Source: Wolfiporia cocos
Taxonomy: Eukaryota; Basidiomycota; Agaricomycetes; Polyporales; Phaeolaceae
Direction: 5' to 3'
Assembly (NCBI GenBank): GCA_029448655.1
Contig: JACCLO010000007.1
Coordinates: 3,596,001-3,660,000, forward strand
Length of the DNA: 64,000 bases
A model generated the notes under the pieces. The model ran no database searches, had not been told where the DNA came from, and saw only the letters and a list, made by a program, of their open reading frames with translations. Below are positions 52,526 to 63,665 of this stretch, piece by piece. The position numbers and the translations under genes were made by a program. The stretch's first letter is position 1; each line of letters begins with the position of its first letter.

Positions 52526-55500
52526 TTACTTTCCTGTGGAGCCGAATCCACCAGTACCGCGCTCGGATTTAATCTTTTCAAAGTAAGATTTTCCGTGTAG
52601 CGTAATGTGCGGGTCCTTAGCAACTTCGCAGATGAGCTGAGCAATCTTATCACCGGCCCGAATATCGATAGATATATCGGAGTGATTCCGGAGAATGATG
52701 ATTACTTCGCCTTGATAATCGTGGTTGATAACGCCACCCATTACGTCTATGCCTTTTCGGGCAAGACTGGAGCGGGGGGCGATACGTCCGTAAGTGCCGA
52801 AAGGTACCTGGATTTTCAGTTTGGTATTGTATTCTGTCTGCCCGTGAGCTGGCAGAACGTTGCTTGTTGCAGTGTACAGGTCAAACCCAACCGAGTCCTT
52901 GGTTCCCTTTTCCGGCATTCGGCCGCCTTCACCGACTACGATTTTCAAGTCCGCGTTTTGGTTAATGTCTGCTGACATCCATCCCCCGTCGGGGTGTCTA
53001 ACCATGCGCTGCTTAGGATCCTTCGCAAATTTTTCACGATACTGCGGCCAGTCGTCTGGCCACGTGCATTCGTCGGCTTCCCAGTCATCGCTGTCAGGGT
53101 CGAAGACATGAACTGCTTCTTTCCTTCTGGCTGATCGCCTGAGGGGGACATCCTGCATTGGAATGGCGTGTGAAGCCTTGTATTCCTGCAGAATGTCGTA
53201 TGCCGTGTTGAGATCGGCTTCGCGTACCCAGGAGTCGTCATTGATACCGAACCCTTTCCATCGGATTCTGTATTCAATTCTTCCTGCACGGAGACAATGA
53301 TCTAAGATCTTCTCGACTTCCCATAATTCCTCGCCGTCGACCATTTCTGGTTGAGGCTCTGGTTTTTTCTGATGCACCGGGTCCTTGTACATGACCAACT
53401 TGGAAGCGTGGAATACGGGGTGGTAAGCCCTGTATTGCTCGTCCATGTGTACCCTGAAGGTGACCGGGGATAATTGTTCAATTATCTTAAATGGTCCCAA
53501 ATAGCGCGGACTAAGACTTCTTTCGGAGTCTTGCCAGCTACGGGCGTCAACGAGGACTTTGTCGCCGACTTTAAACGGTACCGAGCGCTTATGTTGATCG
53601 TAGTACCAAGACCAGCGTTCGGCAGCCAATTTCATTGCTGCCTTAGCTTGTTCTTGTGCTGACCATCGTTCGTAAGCAATGACATTTAGGTCCGTGTATG
53701 GTGTTGGACGTAAATTCGTAGGTCCTGCATTAGGGTGCCTTCCTAGTTCGACAAAGAATGGGCTATTCTTTGTTGTCTCACTAGCCGCGTTGTTGTACGC
53801 GAATTCAGCCGTAGGGAGAAACCATGACCAATTATCCTTCTGAATAACATCGATGTAACATCTAAGATATTGTTCCAGGATTTGGTTAACTCTCTCCATC
53901 TGGCCATCCGCTTGCGGGTGATAGGCGGTTGTCATTGACCGTTGGATTCCCAATTGCTCACACCATCCCTTGAATAAGGCGGCTGCGAATTGCGGGCCTC
54001 TATCCGAAATTATTTGTTTCGGAAGTCCGTGGTTCGGATAAATCCGAAGGTACAGGAGGTTCGCTAATTCTTTTGCCGTTATTTTGTCTGACGTGGGAAT
54101 GAAATGTGCTCGTTTGGTAAGCCGGTCCACTATTACCATAATAGCATTGAATTGTTTCAATTCGCCGCTGGGTGGTAGGTGGACGATAAGGTCAATTGTG
54201 ACGGTGTCCCAAGGTGCTTCCGGAACTGGGAGCGGTTGCAGGGGTCCGTACGGGGTCTGATTGTGGTTCTTCATGCGTTGACATGTGTCACAACCTTCCA
54301 CGTATTGCTTTACCATCGTGGTCATTCCAGGCCACCAGTAATTACGCGATAGAAGTTCATAGGTCTTCCATCGTCCGAAGTGACCGGCTGTTACATGGTC
54401 ATGATGTAACTCCAGAATCTTCGTGCGCAATTCCTTAGGCTCCTTTGGAACGTACACTTTTCCTCGTCTGAGGAGTAATCCGGCCTCCATGTTCCATTCC
54501 TGGAGATCTTTACCGAATTCCTTGGGACCACTTTTCAGTAGTTCCTGGTAATCCTTGGTAATCTGATCGTCCATGAGGGCTTGTCGGATTTGTCGGAGGA
54601 GGTCCTCGTCGCCTGATTGTATCTCCTGCTGTGACGCTTCTAGCGCCCTAACCGTAAAGTATTCCGGTTTCAGCAAAATTTGATCGCGATTGTCGAGTTC
54701 CACCCCCTCTTCATGGTCTGGCCTCCGTGACAGAGGGTCAGCCGTGAGCATTGTTTTACCGGGTTTGTGACACATGGTGAAGTTGAACCTTGTCAGGTAG
54801 AGACTCCAACGTGCCTGTCTCCGGGTTAGCCGTTGTGCCGATTTGAAATATGTCAGATTGAGATGATCCGACCATACTTCAAACTTGTGTGGATGTCCTT
54901 CGAGGTAATGTCTCCATTCCTCTAGAGCGCGGATGATTGCGAGCAACTCCTTATCGTAAATCTCATAGTTCCTTTCGGGTGCTGATAGAGATTTCGAGTA
55001 AAAGGCTACCGGGTGCCAGAGCTTATCCTCCGAAGAGTATTGCGATAGCACCGCACCAGTTGCGTAATCGGAAGAGTCCGCTTCCACGCGGAACGGGGAC
55101 TCCTGATCTGGGATCCGGAGTATTGGAGCCGATGTGAAAGCTTCCTTGAGAGTTTGGAAGGCTTCCGCTTGTTCGGGTCCCCAGTTCCACTGCGTGTTTT
55201 TCTTGGACAGTTCGGTTAACGGCTTAACCACTTTGGAGAAGTCTTTAATGAACCGACGGTAGTAGTTGGCGAAGCCAACGAAGGCCTGGACGTCCTTTAC
55301 CTTGGCAGGTGTAGGCCAGTCCATAACGCCGGCTACCTTCTTAGGGTCCATTTCGACTTTTCCTTTGGAAATGATCATTCCCAGGTATTCAATACTGCTT
55401 TGTTCGAAGAAGCACTTTTCAGGTTTCGCGAACAAGTCGTTGTCTTGCAAGATTTGTAATACTTGCTTGACGATACGACGGTGTTCCAACAGGTCATTTC

Positions 55501-58144
55501 CGAACACAAGGATGTCGTCTAGGTAGACAATGACCTTTCCTTCTCTGATAAGGTCACCTAGGAAATCGTTCATCATGTGTTGGAACGTGCTGGGTGCATT
55601 ACAAAAACCGAAGTACATGACTACGGCTTCGTAAAGGCCGTTAGGCGTAATGAATGCGGTCTTCCATTCATCTCCCTCCTTGATTCTTACGTTGTTGTAA
55701 CCCCAGCGCAAGTCGAGCTTCGTAAATATCGAAGCCTGGCTAAGCTTATCGATAAGCTCGTCTATGCATGGGAGAGGGTACCTGTTTTTAATGGTCAAGT
55801 CGTTTACTTTTCGGTAATCGACTACCATTCGGGCTCCGCCATCTTTTTTAGGGACGAAGAAGACCGGACTCGCGATCGGGGATTTCGAGTGTCGGATGTA
55901 GCCCTTCCGTAACTCTTCCTGAATCCACTGATCTAGCGAGTTCGCTTCCTGAGGAGACATCTTGTATGCCTTACTCGGGGGCGGTAGTACCGCGTCATCG
56001 GGGAAGTCGATGGCGTGGTCGTATGGTTTCCGTTCGGGCATCCTTTCGGATGCGCGTTGAGAAAATACCGTGGGACCAAACTCCTGGTATTCCTCCGGAA
56101 CCAAGGATTTCCATTTCTGGAGATCCGCATCTGTCAGGAATTCATCATCCGACTTCTCTGTTATCGACTGAATGGCATCGATAAGGAGTTCCGTTCCTTC
56201 GTCAAGGGTGTTCACCCAAGCGACAAAGGGATTCTCAGGCTCCTCTAAGCCGAGAAAATCTATTGGAAAGTCGTTGATGATCTGATAGATGTTGCGGGGT
56301 TCGATTTCGTCTTCTTCCTCAGAAATCGAAACCCGTTTGCCATGCTTGCATTTTTCCGTACACCGATATGTGAAGGTTCCTTCCGGCCAGTTGAAGTCCG
56401 GGTTGTGTTTCAGGAACCAATCATATCCGAGGATCACATCCGCATTCTGTACGTCCATTACGTACAAGAATTCGGTGGACTTGTGTTCCTCGTGCACCAT
56501 ATAAGCTGTCACAGATTTATCTGGGGCTTACAGCATTTTTCCTATGATTATAGCAATTTACCTGGGAATTATACGTCTAACTACAAGTCGTCTACGCCAC
56601 TCACGCTTACGCTCACGCTTGGCTCACGCCTCGCTAACGCTAAGTGTAACCCTTGGCTCACGCTAAGCTCACGCTTGGCTAACGCCAAACCATATGGTCT
56701 CGCCCGACAGAGCAAGACCAGCCACGTCATAGATCTTAGATCATAATGATAGGCCGAGCGCGGCACGCTCGCATAATAATGTCCACATGTACAAACAGTG
56801 CCTCACGGCCTTGTACTATTGGGTCGGCCTTCCTGGCTTCCCACCGCCATAAGATCCTCGATCACAATGGCACCTCAGGCGCGCCACGCCTTCGCATAAT
56901 AATGGCAACACGGCCAAATAGCACTATATTAGCACCAAGGCAATATCGCTATAGGCTCGGCCTTCTCGGCCATCCCACGGACTCGGCGCTCTCCAAGTCC
57001 CGGGCTTCTGCCATCACGGCGTCGCCCAAACACCGGTCCTCGCCTCACGGCTAAGACCACCATATGTTCCGGTAACCATCCGGTTCGGACATATCACATG
57101 CTACGGTGCCTGCTAGCCCAATAGCATTACGACCTCGGCGTTACGCCTTGGTCAGCACACGATGACCGGCCAATCGCCATTATACCTCACAGTATCCGGC
57201 AACCGGCATCCCTTATACCCGGGCTGCGCCCGTATTCACATGTCCATCTAACGATGAGACCACACGCTCTCTCTTTTACCATTGGCTCGGCCATTACCGG
57301 CGGGTCACGGCCTTTGTAGAGTAGTCGTACCACTTGGTCGCCCTTATGGCAACCAAGCCCACACTCCTTATCGGGCATGCACTATACAGTAGCACATGAC
57401 CCGTTATATATGTGTATATAAGTAGGGCCTTGACGGCCTATAACCTTAGTTCTATTCTTCTCGGCGTACGCCGTAGAAGAACCTCCTACCTCCTGCTGCG
57501 TCTGATAACCTCTTCCTCACCTAAGTCGCCTTAGTTCATCGCAAGGATACTGGCTTGGTGAGTCCCACAGAGCCATCTGTGTCATAAGCTTTTACTGCCA
57601 TATCGATATTACCGGCGGTATTAGAAGTACCGTCGGCATTGCGAATCTCGAGAGGCGAAGGTAGTTTCTGAGTGACTAACTTCTCCTCATGGACGAGTTT
57701 CTTATCGATGACGCTTATTGATGCACCGGTGTCGATTAATGCCATGGCGTTAACTTTCTTTCCATATACCCACAATTCCACTTCGATAGAGAACGATTTA
57801 TTGTCGTCTCGAGAATCGTTTCCATGTACATTATACAAAGTGAAAAATTTTAACGCGAGCGGGTCAGGATAAAAGTATTGTACAGGAGGGGCACGTGTAG
57901 CTAGTGTCCGAGTCCTCCGGGCAAAGTCCATTGCCGAGTTTCCGAATATACCGATATGGGATACCGGGTGACGTACGACCGCCTTATCTTCCCACAAGAT
58001 AAGGGGTCTCTGTGAAGCCTCTTCGTAGAGGTGCGCTTCTTCGGGGCGCTGTACACTCCCAGCCGCTGCGGGGCTGGTGTGTTCTTCACAGAACGTCTTC
58101 GAGACGTGTGGTTGGGGCGAGGGGAACTGAAAGGGTCCCGACAT
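52526..58144 (-). CDS. pol: Pol of element A: PR-RT-RH-INT-chromodomain-dUTPase, split by a solo C LTR
   Basis: The first candidate ATG at 58144 overlaps gag by 59 nt in another frame. Coding runs to 57585, is interrupted by solo LTR C, and continues 56501-52526: about 1511 residues natively. Protease ALIDTGASIS; RT DLRWGYNNVRI and YLDD (55514-55525); RNase H FRVEADSSDYATG; integrase HHDH..GH, CDTCQRMK, and catalytic D (TIDL), D (SDRG), E (GQMERVN), all present; GPY/F RYLGPFKI; chromodomain WEVEKILDH..YRIRWKGF; dUTPase motifs SVGFDLY, PRSSLA, GVINHDY, GDKIAQL, GGFGSTG. The nested LTR adds 1083 bp, a multiple of 3, but brings stops. The motif-3 catalytic Asp is Asn (codon 52724-52726). Otherwise intact. 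Confidence 0.93.
56507..57584 (+). repeat. Solo LTR, family C, within element A pol
   Basis: 1078 bp, plus orientation, TGTCACAGATTTATC...TCTGTGTCA, flanked by TAAGC (56502-56506 and 57585-57589). It falls between the protease and RT regions and inactivates Pol. Confidence 0.95.
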
Positions 58145-60119
58145 TGGCAACGGTGGTGGCGGGGGCCGAGGGTCCTGCTGAGCTTGAGTCAGCCGTGACT
58201 TCTTCCCAGATGTATCGGGCACAATACGTCTTGCCATCCGCGGGGGGCGCCGAGTACGGCTTCTTGCCAGAAGCCTGTCCCTTTCCACTACCCGAAGGAG
58301 CAGCCGTGGTCTTTCCAGATGCGGCAGCTGCATCCTTCGCCCTTTGTTGCTCGGCCCGCTGAGCGGCAGGCACGAACGTTCCCGCAGCCTTGTCCGCGGC
58401 AAGCTTAGGACACTTGTTGAAATAGTGTCCCGTCTGCTTGCAATACGTGCAGACGGCGTTGGCAGTGTCGGCGGGGGCTTTGGCGGGCGCCTTTCCCTTA
58501 TCCTTCTTTTTCTCCGACTTCTTCGCAGAAGCGGAGGACGTCTCCTTCTTTTCGGCAGGGACCGAGTCCTTCTTGCCGGCCTTCTCGAAGATCGAGCCCT
58601 TGATCTTGTCCGGATATGACGTTTGGTACATTTCCAGGGCGAAATCGATGAGGGGCTCAATGTCGGTTGGGGCCTTGAAGAACGGGGTCTTGCCAAGGAC
58701 GTTTAAGGTGTCCTTGACCTTTTCGGGGAGTGTTTCGGTGAACTCCCACACCAGGGTCTCGTTGGCGGTTTCCGATAGGCGGCCGAGGGTACGGAAACGC
58801 TCGCAGTAATTGAAATAGTTCGATTCGGCGAGTTCCTTGCCCTTGGTACCGTAGTAGCCTCGGATCTCCTTTTTCGCGATTTCCTTGTCCGTCATTTTAC
58901 CGTATTGGACCATCACCGACTTGGTGAAGTCCTCCCATGTGCCGAGGGGCTCGCCGTTTCCTGCCTTTTTGATAAGAGGCGAGAAAAATTTGTAGGCGTC
59001 CCCGGTTACTCGGAACAGGGCGGTGGTAATGCGGTCGTGGTCGTCGTAAACCCTGAGCGTACCGAAGTACAAGCCCATCTTCTCCACCCATTCTTGTGCA
59101 GTCACCTTTCCAGATGACCCAGAGAATTCGGGGGGAGGGGGAATTTTCAGGTTTTGAGGCAGACCTGGAATCTGCGGGGCGACAGCTGCTGCAGCAGCGG
59201 CTGCAGCTTGTGCGGCGGCAGCGGCCTCGGCTGCACGGGCTTGAGCATTGCCGGGGGCCGGTGCCGGGTCTTCCGGGGGCGTGCGGGCGCCGGGAGGGTT
59301 GGGAACGGAGGGGTTCTTTCGGCTCCTCCGAAGTTCCTCCTCGACCTTCTCCATGCGCTCGGCAAACGCATCCTCGAGGTCGTCGAGCCGGGACCGGTAG
59401 TCCTTTCGGAGCTGCTTCTCCATTTCAGAGAACTTGGCGGTGTACTCCTGCCGGAGTTCCTTGCCAAGGTCCACCAGAGTGGACAGCACCTCGTTGCGGA
59501 CCGAATTGACCGCTTCGTGTAACTCGTCTTGGGCCTTCTGTTCGATTGCCCTGGATTGCCCAGCCAGGGAGTCGATTCTGCCATGGATTCGCTCCAGGCA
59601 GGCGTGCACCATCTGACCGAGGGTCTCGGTCGTGTCGTGACTGATTGCCGCACTTCGTTGTACGGCGGCGTCGAGAATTGCCCCGTGAAGGGGTCCATCC
59701 ACCTTGTGGTGCTCCTCTTCTGGGAGGTACGATTTGAGGCCTATTTCGACCTCGGCATTGGTTCGGCGTGCTGGACCCGAAAACTCCATTTCTAGAGTAG
59801 TTACGGGCCCGATCGGATGGGTGTAGCGCGCCGGGGGGTATCCGGGGATAGGCGTACCCGGACGCGTTCTCATGGGGTTGGTCGGGGAGTCCCTTTGTGG
59901 GGGGACATACTCGAGTGCGTCTTCTTCCTCTTCCTCTTCCTCTTCTTCGCTTAGGTGCTCCAAGGTCACCAGGGGTTGAGTCCCTGAGGTTCCTGCTACC
60001 GGGGTTACCGGACCTTCTGAGCGGAGGCGCATCTTGCGGGGGGCGAGGGGGGTGCTAACGGAGGAGGTGGAAGACATTGTGAATCTGTTTGTGACGAATG
60101 TTAGTTTCCGGTTACTCAT
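58086..60119 (-). CDS. gag: Gag polyprotein of element A
   Basis: 677 residues from the first ATG; a second ATG 14 codons in (MSSTSSV) may be the real start. An acidic Glu run, a long coiled coil (about 195-275), an Ala-rich linker, a capsid-like domain (AQEWVEKMGLYF, VQYGKMTDKEIAKKEIRGYY), a Lys-rich linker and one CCHC knuckle CTYCKQTGHYFNKC near the C-terminus. Forms the particle and binds RNA. The frame is intact. Pol overlaps the end in the +1 frame, whereas in element E it lies in -1. Confidence 0.9.
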   Translation of the reverse strand: MSNRKLTFVTNRFTMSSTSSVSTPLAPRKMRLRSEGPVTPVAGTSGTQPLVTLEHLSEEEEEEEEEDALEYVPPQRDSPTNPMRTRPGTPIPGYPPARYTHPIGPVTTLEMEFSGPARRTNAEVEIGLKSYLPEEEHHKVDGPLHGAILDAAVQRSAAISHDTTETLGQMVHACLERIHGRIDSLAGQSRAIEQKAQDELHEAVNSVRNEVLSTLVDLGKELRQEYTAKFSEMEKQLRKDYRSRLDDLEDAFAERMEKVEEELRRSRKNPSVPNPPGARTPPEDPAPAPGNAQARAAEAAAAAQAAAAAAAAVAPQIPGLPQNLKIPPPPEFSGSSGKVTAQEWVEKMGLYFGTLRVYDDHDRITTALFRVTGDAYKFFSPLIKKAGNGEPLGTWEDFTKSVMVQYGKMTDKEIAKKEIRGYYGTKGKELAESNYFNYCERFRTLGRLSETANETLVWEFTETLPEKVKDTLNVLGKTPFFKAPTDIEPLIDFALEMYQTSYPDKIKGSIFEKAGKKDSVPAEKKETSSASAKKSEKKKDKGKAPAKAPADTANAVCTYCKQTGHYFNKCPKLAADKAAGTFVPAAQRAEQQRAKDAAAASGKTTAAPSGSGKGQASGKKPYSAPPADGKTYCARYIWEEVTADSSSAGPSAPATTVANVGTLSVPLAPTTRLEDVL

Positions 60120-60220
60120 TGTCTTAGATTCTTAAGAAGGGATTGGGTTTGAAAGCTGCAACTTTCGTTATAGATCACACTCGCACTCTATTTCAGAGTT
60201 AAAAGATGATAGTATTTCTA

Positions 60221-61144
60221 CTATACAATCGCGAGTATATCCTCTTCTACCGAAGTAGTTGAGGGCCCTGCCACCTTGTCAGGTGGTGTTACACCGAAGG
60301 CAAAAGAAATTTGTAGCGCTACGCATTCTGCTACGATACGAGCCAAGCCCGTACGCCAATCCAAAAAGGAAATATTGCCGAGCTGTTTGCAATACTTTTT
60401 CATAATTCTCCAGTCTCTATTGGTGATCCTCCCCCGTCTCGCTCTATCCTTTACGTTATCCACCAAGTCCTCTAATTCTACTACCATAGTATGGAAACGC
60501 ATGTCGTTTTCCATATGGAAGCCTGGGTAATTAGGGGGGTGGTTGGCGAGAGGAGTGAGACGAGTGAGAGTGCCTTCTAGCATGGGAATAACTTGATCGC
60601 ATGCTTGGAGAGGCTTCTTCTTCCCGAAGACGAGGGAAGGGTCGAGAATCTTGTGGTTGGTCGGAACGGGAGGTCCGGCCGCCGGGCTGGAGAGACGGAG
60701 GGCCAGTGAAGAAGCTGCTTGCTTGGCTTCCTTGGCGGCTTGTTTGGCGGCGATTCGCTTATTCAGCTTATCGCGGGCGAGCTTGAGCTTGTTGAGTTCG
60801 CGGAGTTCGATTAGGTTCTCCATGGCGGTAATGGAAGCGGCTAACTTCTCTTCCTCTGTCCAGATTCGCTTGGCGAGCGGAACTGGTTTGGGAGGTCGAG
60901 GAGCGGGTTTCCCAGCCTCAGCAATATGCTTTGGCATGTGGACGGGAATCTCCCAAAGATGGAGCTTCCCAGTGTAGTCTTCCTTTACAGGAAGGGTGTA
61001 GGTGACGTCCTCTGCCCGAGGGATGTCGGCGGTGTCGATGTGGCTGAGAAGGGACTGCTTCGCCGGTTTGACGTAGGGGGCAGTGGAGGAGCCACGGGTG
61101 CGACGGGTAACGCGGGGCATGATTCTAGAAAGTGCAGCTTTCAT
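60221..61144 (-). CDS. ORF1 of element A, upstream of gag (unknown function)
   Basis: 307 residues; an internal ATG (MPRVTRRTRG, 9 codons in) could also start it. Basic N-terminus, LHLWEIPVHMPK near residue 62, a Lys/Ala/Arg-rich helical middle (about 110-150), and a C-terminal part with KKYCKQLGNISFLDW. The size, position, LW-x-IP motif and Cys-Lys helix recur in E ORF1 (29546-30427). About 100 bp from gag, same strand. Intact. No domain recognised; possibly an accessory particle or nucleic-acid-binding protein. Confidence 0.7.
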   Translation of the reverse strand: MKAALSRIMPRVTRRTRGSSTAPYVKPAKQSLLSHIDTADIPRAEDVTYTLPVKEDYTGKLHLWEIPVHMPKHIAEAGKPAPRPPKPVPLAKRIWTEEEKLAASITAMENLIELRELNKLKLARDKLNKRIAAKQAAKEAKQAASSLALRLSSPAAGPPVPTNHKILDPSLVFGKKKPLQACDQVIPMLEGTLTRLTPLANHPPNYPGFHMENDMRFHTMVVELEDLVDNVKDRARRGRITNRDWRIMKKYCKQLGNISFLDWRTGLARIVAECVALQISFAFGVTPPDKVAGPSTTSVEEDILAIV

Positions 61145-62149
61145 GAGAAACGAAGTTTCCCAGTGATACGTCCAAGAACAGGAATAGAAGGGATTATGTA
61201 AGGTAGGGTAGTGGACTCCTTTTCAGGAGCAAAGAAGGTGTACTACGGGGCATAATTACTCTTATGTTGCGCGCAAACCCTGTGCCGAGACGGCGCGGAT
61301 ATTCGCATGACCCTAATGGTCAGAGGCGCCGACTCCAGGGGTAGAGTTGCTGACTGCCAGGCCGGTTCCTGGGTCAGATGATTGGGAATCAGATACACGA
61401 CACCGCCCCGGAGGGACGATGCCGGAAAGTGGCTGGGATTTTACACCCCTTAGCCTGTCCATGCTTCAACAATGAGGTTGCCGTCTGTAGCCACATGGGT
61501 GTCACATCAGGGCTAAAAAACCACTGTCGATCTAAGATCGCGAGACAGCAGCGCTCCACATCCCGAAGGAGTGGGCCACGCGCTTCTCTTCCAATGGGGC
61601 CCCAAATCCGTTTGACCCATGCTCACACGCCGAGCTGCCCGGAGGACTTATGCTATTGGCTACCGCGAGTGACCTATGGCAGGGTGATTTTTTACGTCAC
61701 CCCCCTCACTGCTTTTCCCATAACGGGTTCAAAGCAGGTCCCTTACGCCTGGGAGGCGGCTTTGGAAAATTCCCATGCCATCATAATGATGACCCTGTGG
61801 ATAGTGATGGGGCGCTGAACAACGCTTGCCATGACAGGGGGTTGGGCGCACACAGGCAGACCGTCCCCTTTTCTCCACAGGCGGGTCTTAACCGCGCATA
61901 GTCCAAGCTTGTCAGTGAGGACCATGTCTCCTTTACCCTGGAGTCCGGGTTAGGTAGGCCTCCTGCCTAAAAAGGCGGTGTGGCTTCCCTGGTTGCCAAT
62001 CCTCTGCCGAGGATGGCGATGTATCCCCCAGATCTCAACTATCACCCCAAACTCTTTGTCAAGAGCAGGGATGTGCGCAGCAACGAGCAATAGCCCCTGT
62101 AGGATAGAAACCCAGACCCAAGCGCAAGCGCAAGGGCGGGGGTAGGGGG
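61145..62149 (-). other. 5' leader of element A
   Basis: About 1 kb without conserved coding, between primer site and ORF1. Carries hairpins CTCTT-TGTC-AAGAG (62052-62065) and CTCCT-TTTC-AGGAG (61216-61229). Similar leaders lie at 1-718 and in element C. Candidate site for packaging or dimerisation signals. Confidence 0.6.
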
Positions 62150-62160
62150 AGATTTGTTCT
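62150..62160 (-). other. Putative self-primer binding site of element A
   Basis: On the minus strand AGAACAAATCT, two bases after the LTR, exactly complementary to the LTR stretch at 62285-62295. Confidence 0.75.
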
Positions 62161-62162
62161 TA

Positions 62163-62859
62163 TGACACAGACTAGACTGTGGGACTCACACTATAACCTT
62201 ATAGGCGACTTGAAGGAGTTGCAGAAGGTTGGTGAGGAGGCTAGTGGGCGCAAGCAGAGATGATATGTAACTGTGCGAATGCAGAGAACAAATCTAAGGC
62301 TTATCGTAGCGATAGCCTTACTTATATACATGCGTTGTTTGGTTACCAGTAAGGGAGCCAAACATGAGGGCGGTCTGTGCGCAGACATAACTAATACAGC
62401 TAAGTCGTAAACTACAGTAGACCATGTGCGCCGGTAATGGCCGCACCAGTAAGAAACAGTGTTTGGACCGTAGGTCCATGTTGTGGAAGTGGCGTTGCTA
62501 CGTTAGTAAGCCATGCACGTGATAACTATATACCGGTATCGGGATATGAGTAATACTAAAAGCATTGGCATGTGATAACGAGCGGCCCGCTTATCCAATT
62601 GTACTGACATAGCCCGGTATCGGGATATGAGTAAGGCGCGTGACACCGGGGGTTAGTCCGCTGAGTCATTGACGCGTACGAACGTGTTATGTACGTGTTG
62701 TTATGACAAGTGGACGTATACCGCGTTGTGTACGTGTTGTTTGGTTGCATGTACGTGTAGACGGGCGCTTAGCAGCGTAAATGTCTACAAGGTCGTAGAA
62801 ATACCAGATAAATAGGTAAAAATACGGGAAAAATAGTGGCATGTCCCAAATCTGTGACA
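62163..62859 (-). repeat. LTR, family A (5' LTR of complete element)
   Basis: 697 bp. Its promoter has TGTATATAAG (complement of 62321-62330) about 30 bp before the self-primer start at 62295. Confidence 0.94.
62285..62330 (-). promoter_or_regulatory. A LTR promoter: TATA box and self-primer start
   Basis: TATATAAG on the minus strand within 62321-62330, then AGATTTGTTCT beginning at 62295. Same geometry as in elements E and M. Confidence 0.65.
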
Positions 62860-63094
62860 CCGAGCCGAGCCTGGGAGGGCGGCTTAAGATGGCTCAGGGC
62901 CTGGCTTGGATCGTGAGCCGGCCGTAGCCGAGCCCTGAGCCGGCGGCTTTAGGCGCGCAGCTGTGGTGTTGTTAGAATTAGCGAAAATGGGCCCTTTGGT
63001 TTAAGATTTTGCATCATTTCACCTTATATGATCTCAATGACCATTACAATGACTTGTGTATTGCTAACACAGTGCGGAACGTTGTGACTACTGT

Positions 63095-63192
63095 TAGTCC
63101 CTCGTTGCCCATGGCGGTCCGGTCCTGGTCCCGGTCCTCGGTCCTGCCCAAAACATGCAAAAGACCGGACCGGACCGGACCTCACAACACTA
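63095..63192 (+). repeat. 98-bp GGTCC-rich insertion in P1
   Basis: TAGTCCCTCG...CACAACACTA ends and a self-complementary GGTCC/GGACC core. At the same place P2 carries a different insertion (28063-28203). No clear duplication. Looks like a miniature relative of the TAGTG-type elements. Confidence 0.45.
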
Positions 63193-63665
63193 CTTATGGG
63201 TAATCATGTAGGACCTCGAAATTATTGGCTTGTGCAGCTCAAATGGCAGCACAACATATTCAGAATGCTTATATGTCTACTATTTGTTGTTATTCTGATC
63301 TACAAGTGTTTTTACAGCTGCTTATGATGTTGACCGAAAATCCAGATCTCGATCACAACCCCGATCGCAACTGTAGTCACAACGTTCCGCACCGTGTTAG
63401 CAGATCACAAGTCATTGTAATGGTCGCTGAGATCATATAAGGTGAATTGATGCAAAATCTTAAACCATTTTTGCTATTTTTAACAACACCACAGCTGTGC
63501 GCCTAAAGCCGCCGGCTCAGTGCTCGGCTACGGCCGGCTCACGATCCAAGCCAGGCCCTGAGCCGTCTTAAGCCGCCCCCCCAGGCTCGGCTCGGCCTGG
63601 CTTAAATCGGCTCGGCTAGGCCCGGCTCACAGCTTTGAGCCGTGCTTTGCACATCACTAGTTGTG

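Larger units (their letters stand above)
51790..62859 (-). mobile_element. Element A: complete Ty3/gypsy chromovirus-like element with ORF1 and dUTPase
   Basis: 11,070 bp including a 1083-bp nested insertion, so about 9,987 bp native. LTRs of 697 bp at both ends, perfect duplication CCGAG (51785-51789 and 62860-62864). The two LTRs differ at only about six positions I can see, mostly transitions, so the insertion is fairly recent. Gene order on the minus strand: ORF1, gag, pol. Confidence 0.95.
51721..63659 (+). mobile_element. P1: foldback TIR element holding a complete A element
   Basis: Left end TAGTGATGTGCAAAGCACGG at 51721; right end is the exact inverted form at 63640-63659. Without the A element it is about 860 bp, consisting of two arms of roughly 300 bp that are inverted copies of each other (AGCC-rich outer part, then a unique stretch with GGTTTAAGATTTTGCAT) around a short centre. 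The flanks do not give a clear duplication; LTR E starts 6 bp to the right. No coding frame of its own. Confidence 0.75.

Noticed and set aside
61378..61818. Plus-strand frame of 146 codons, also found at 61 and 5584
   Set aside because: It is antisense to the A/C leader, is not maintained at the same length, and has no recognisable domain.
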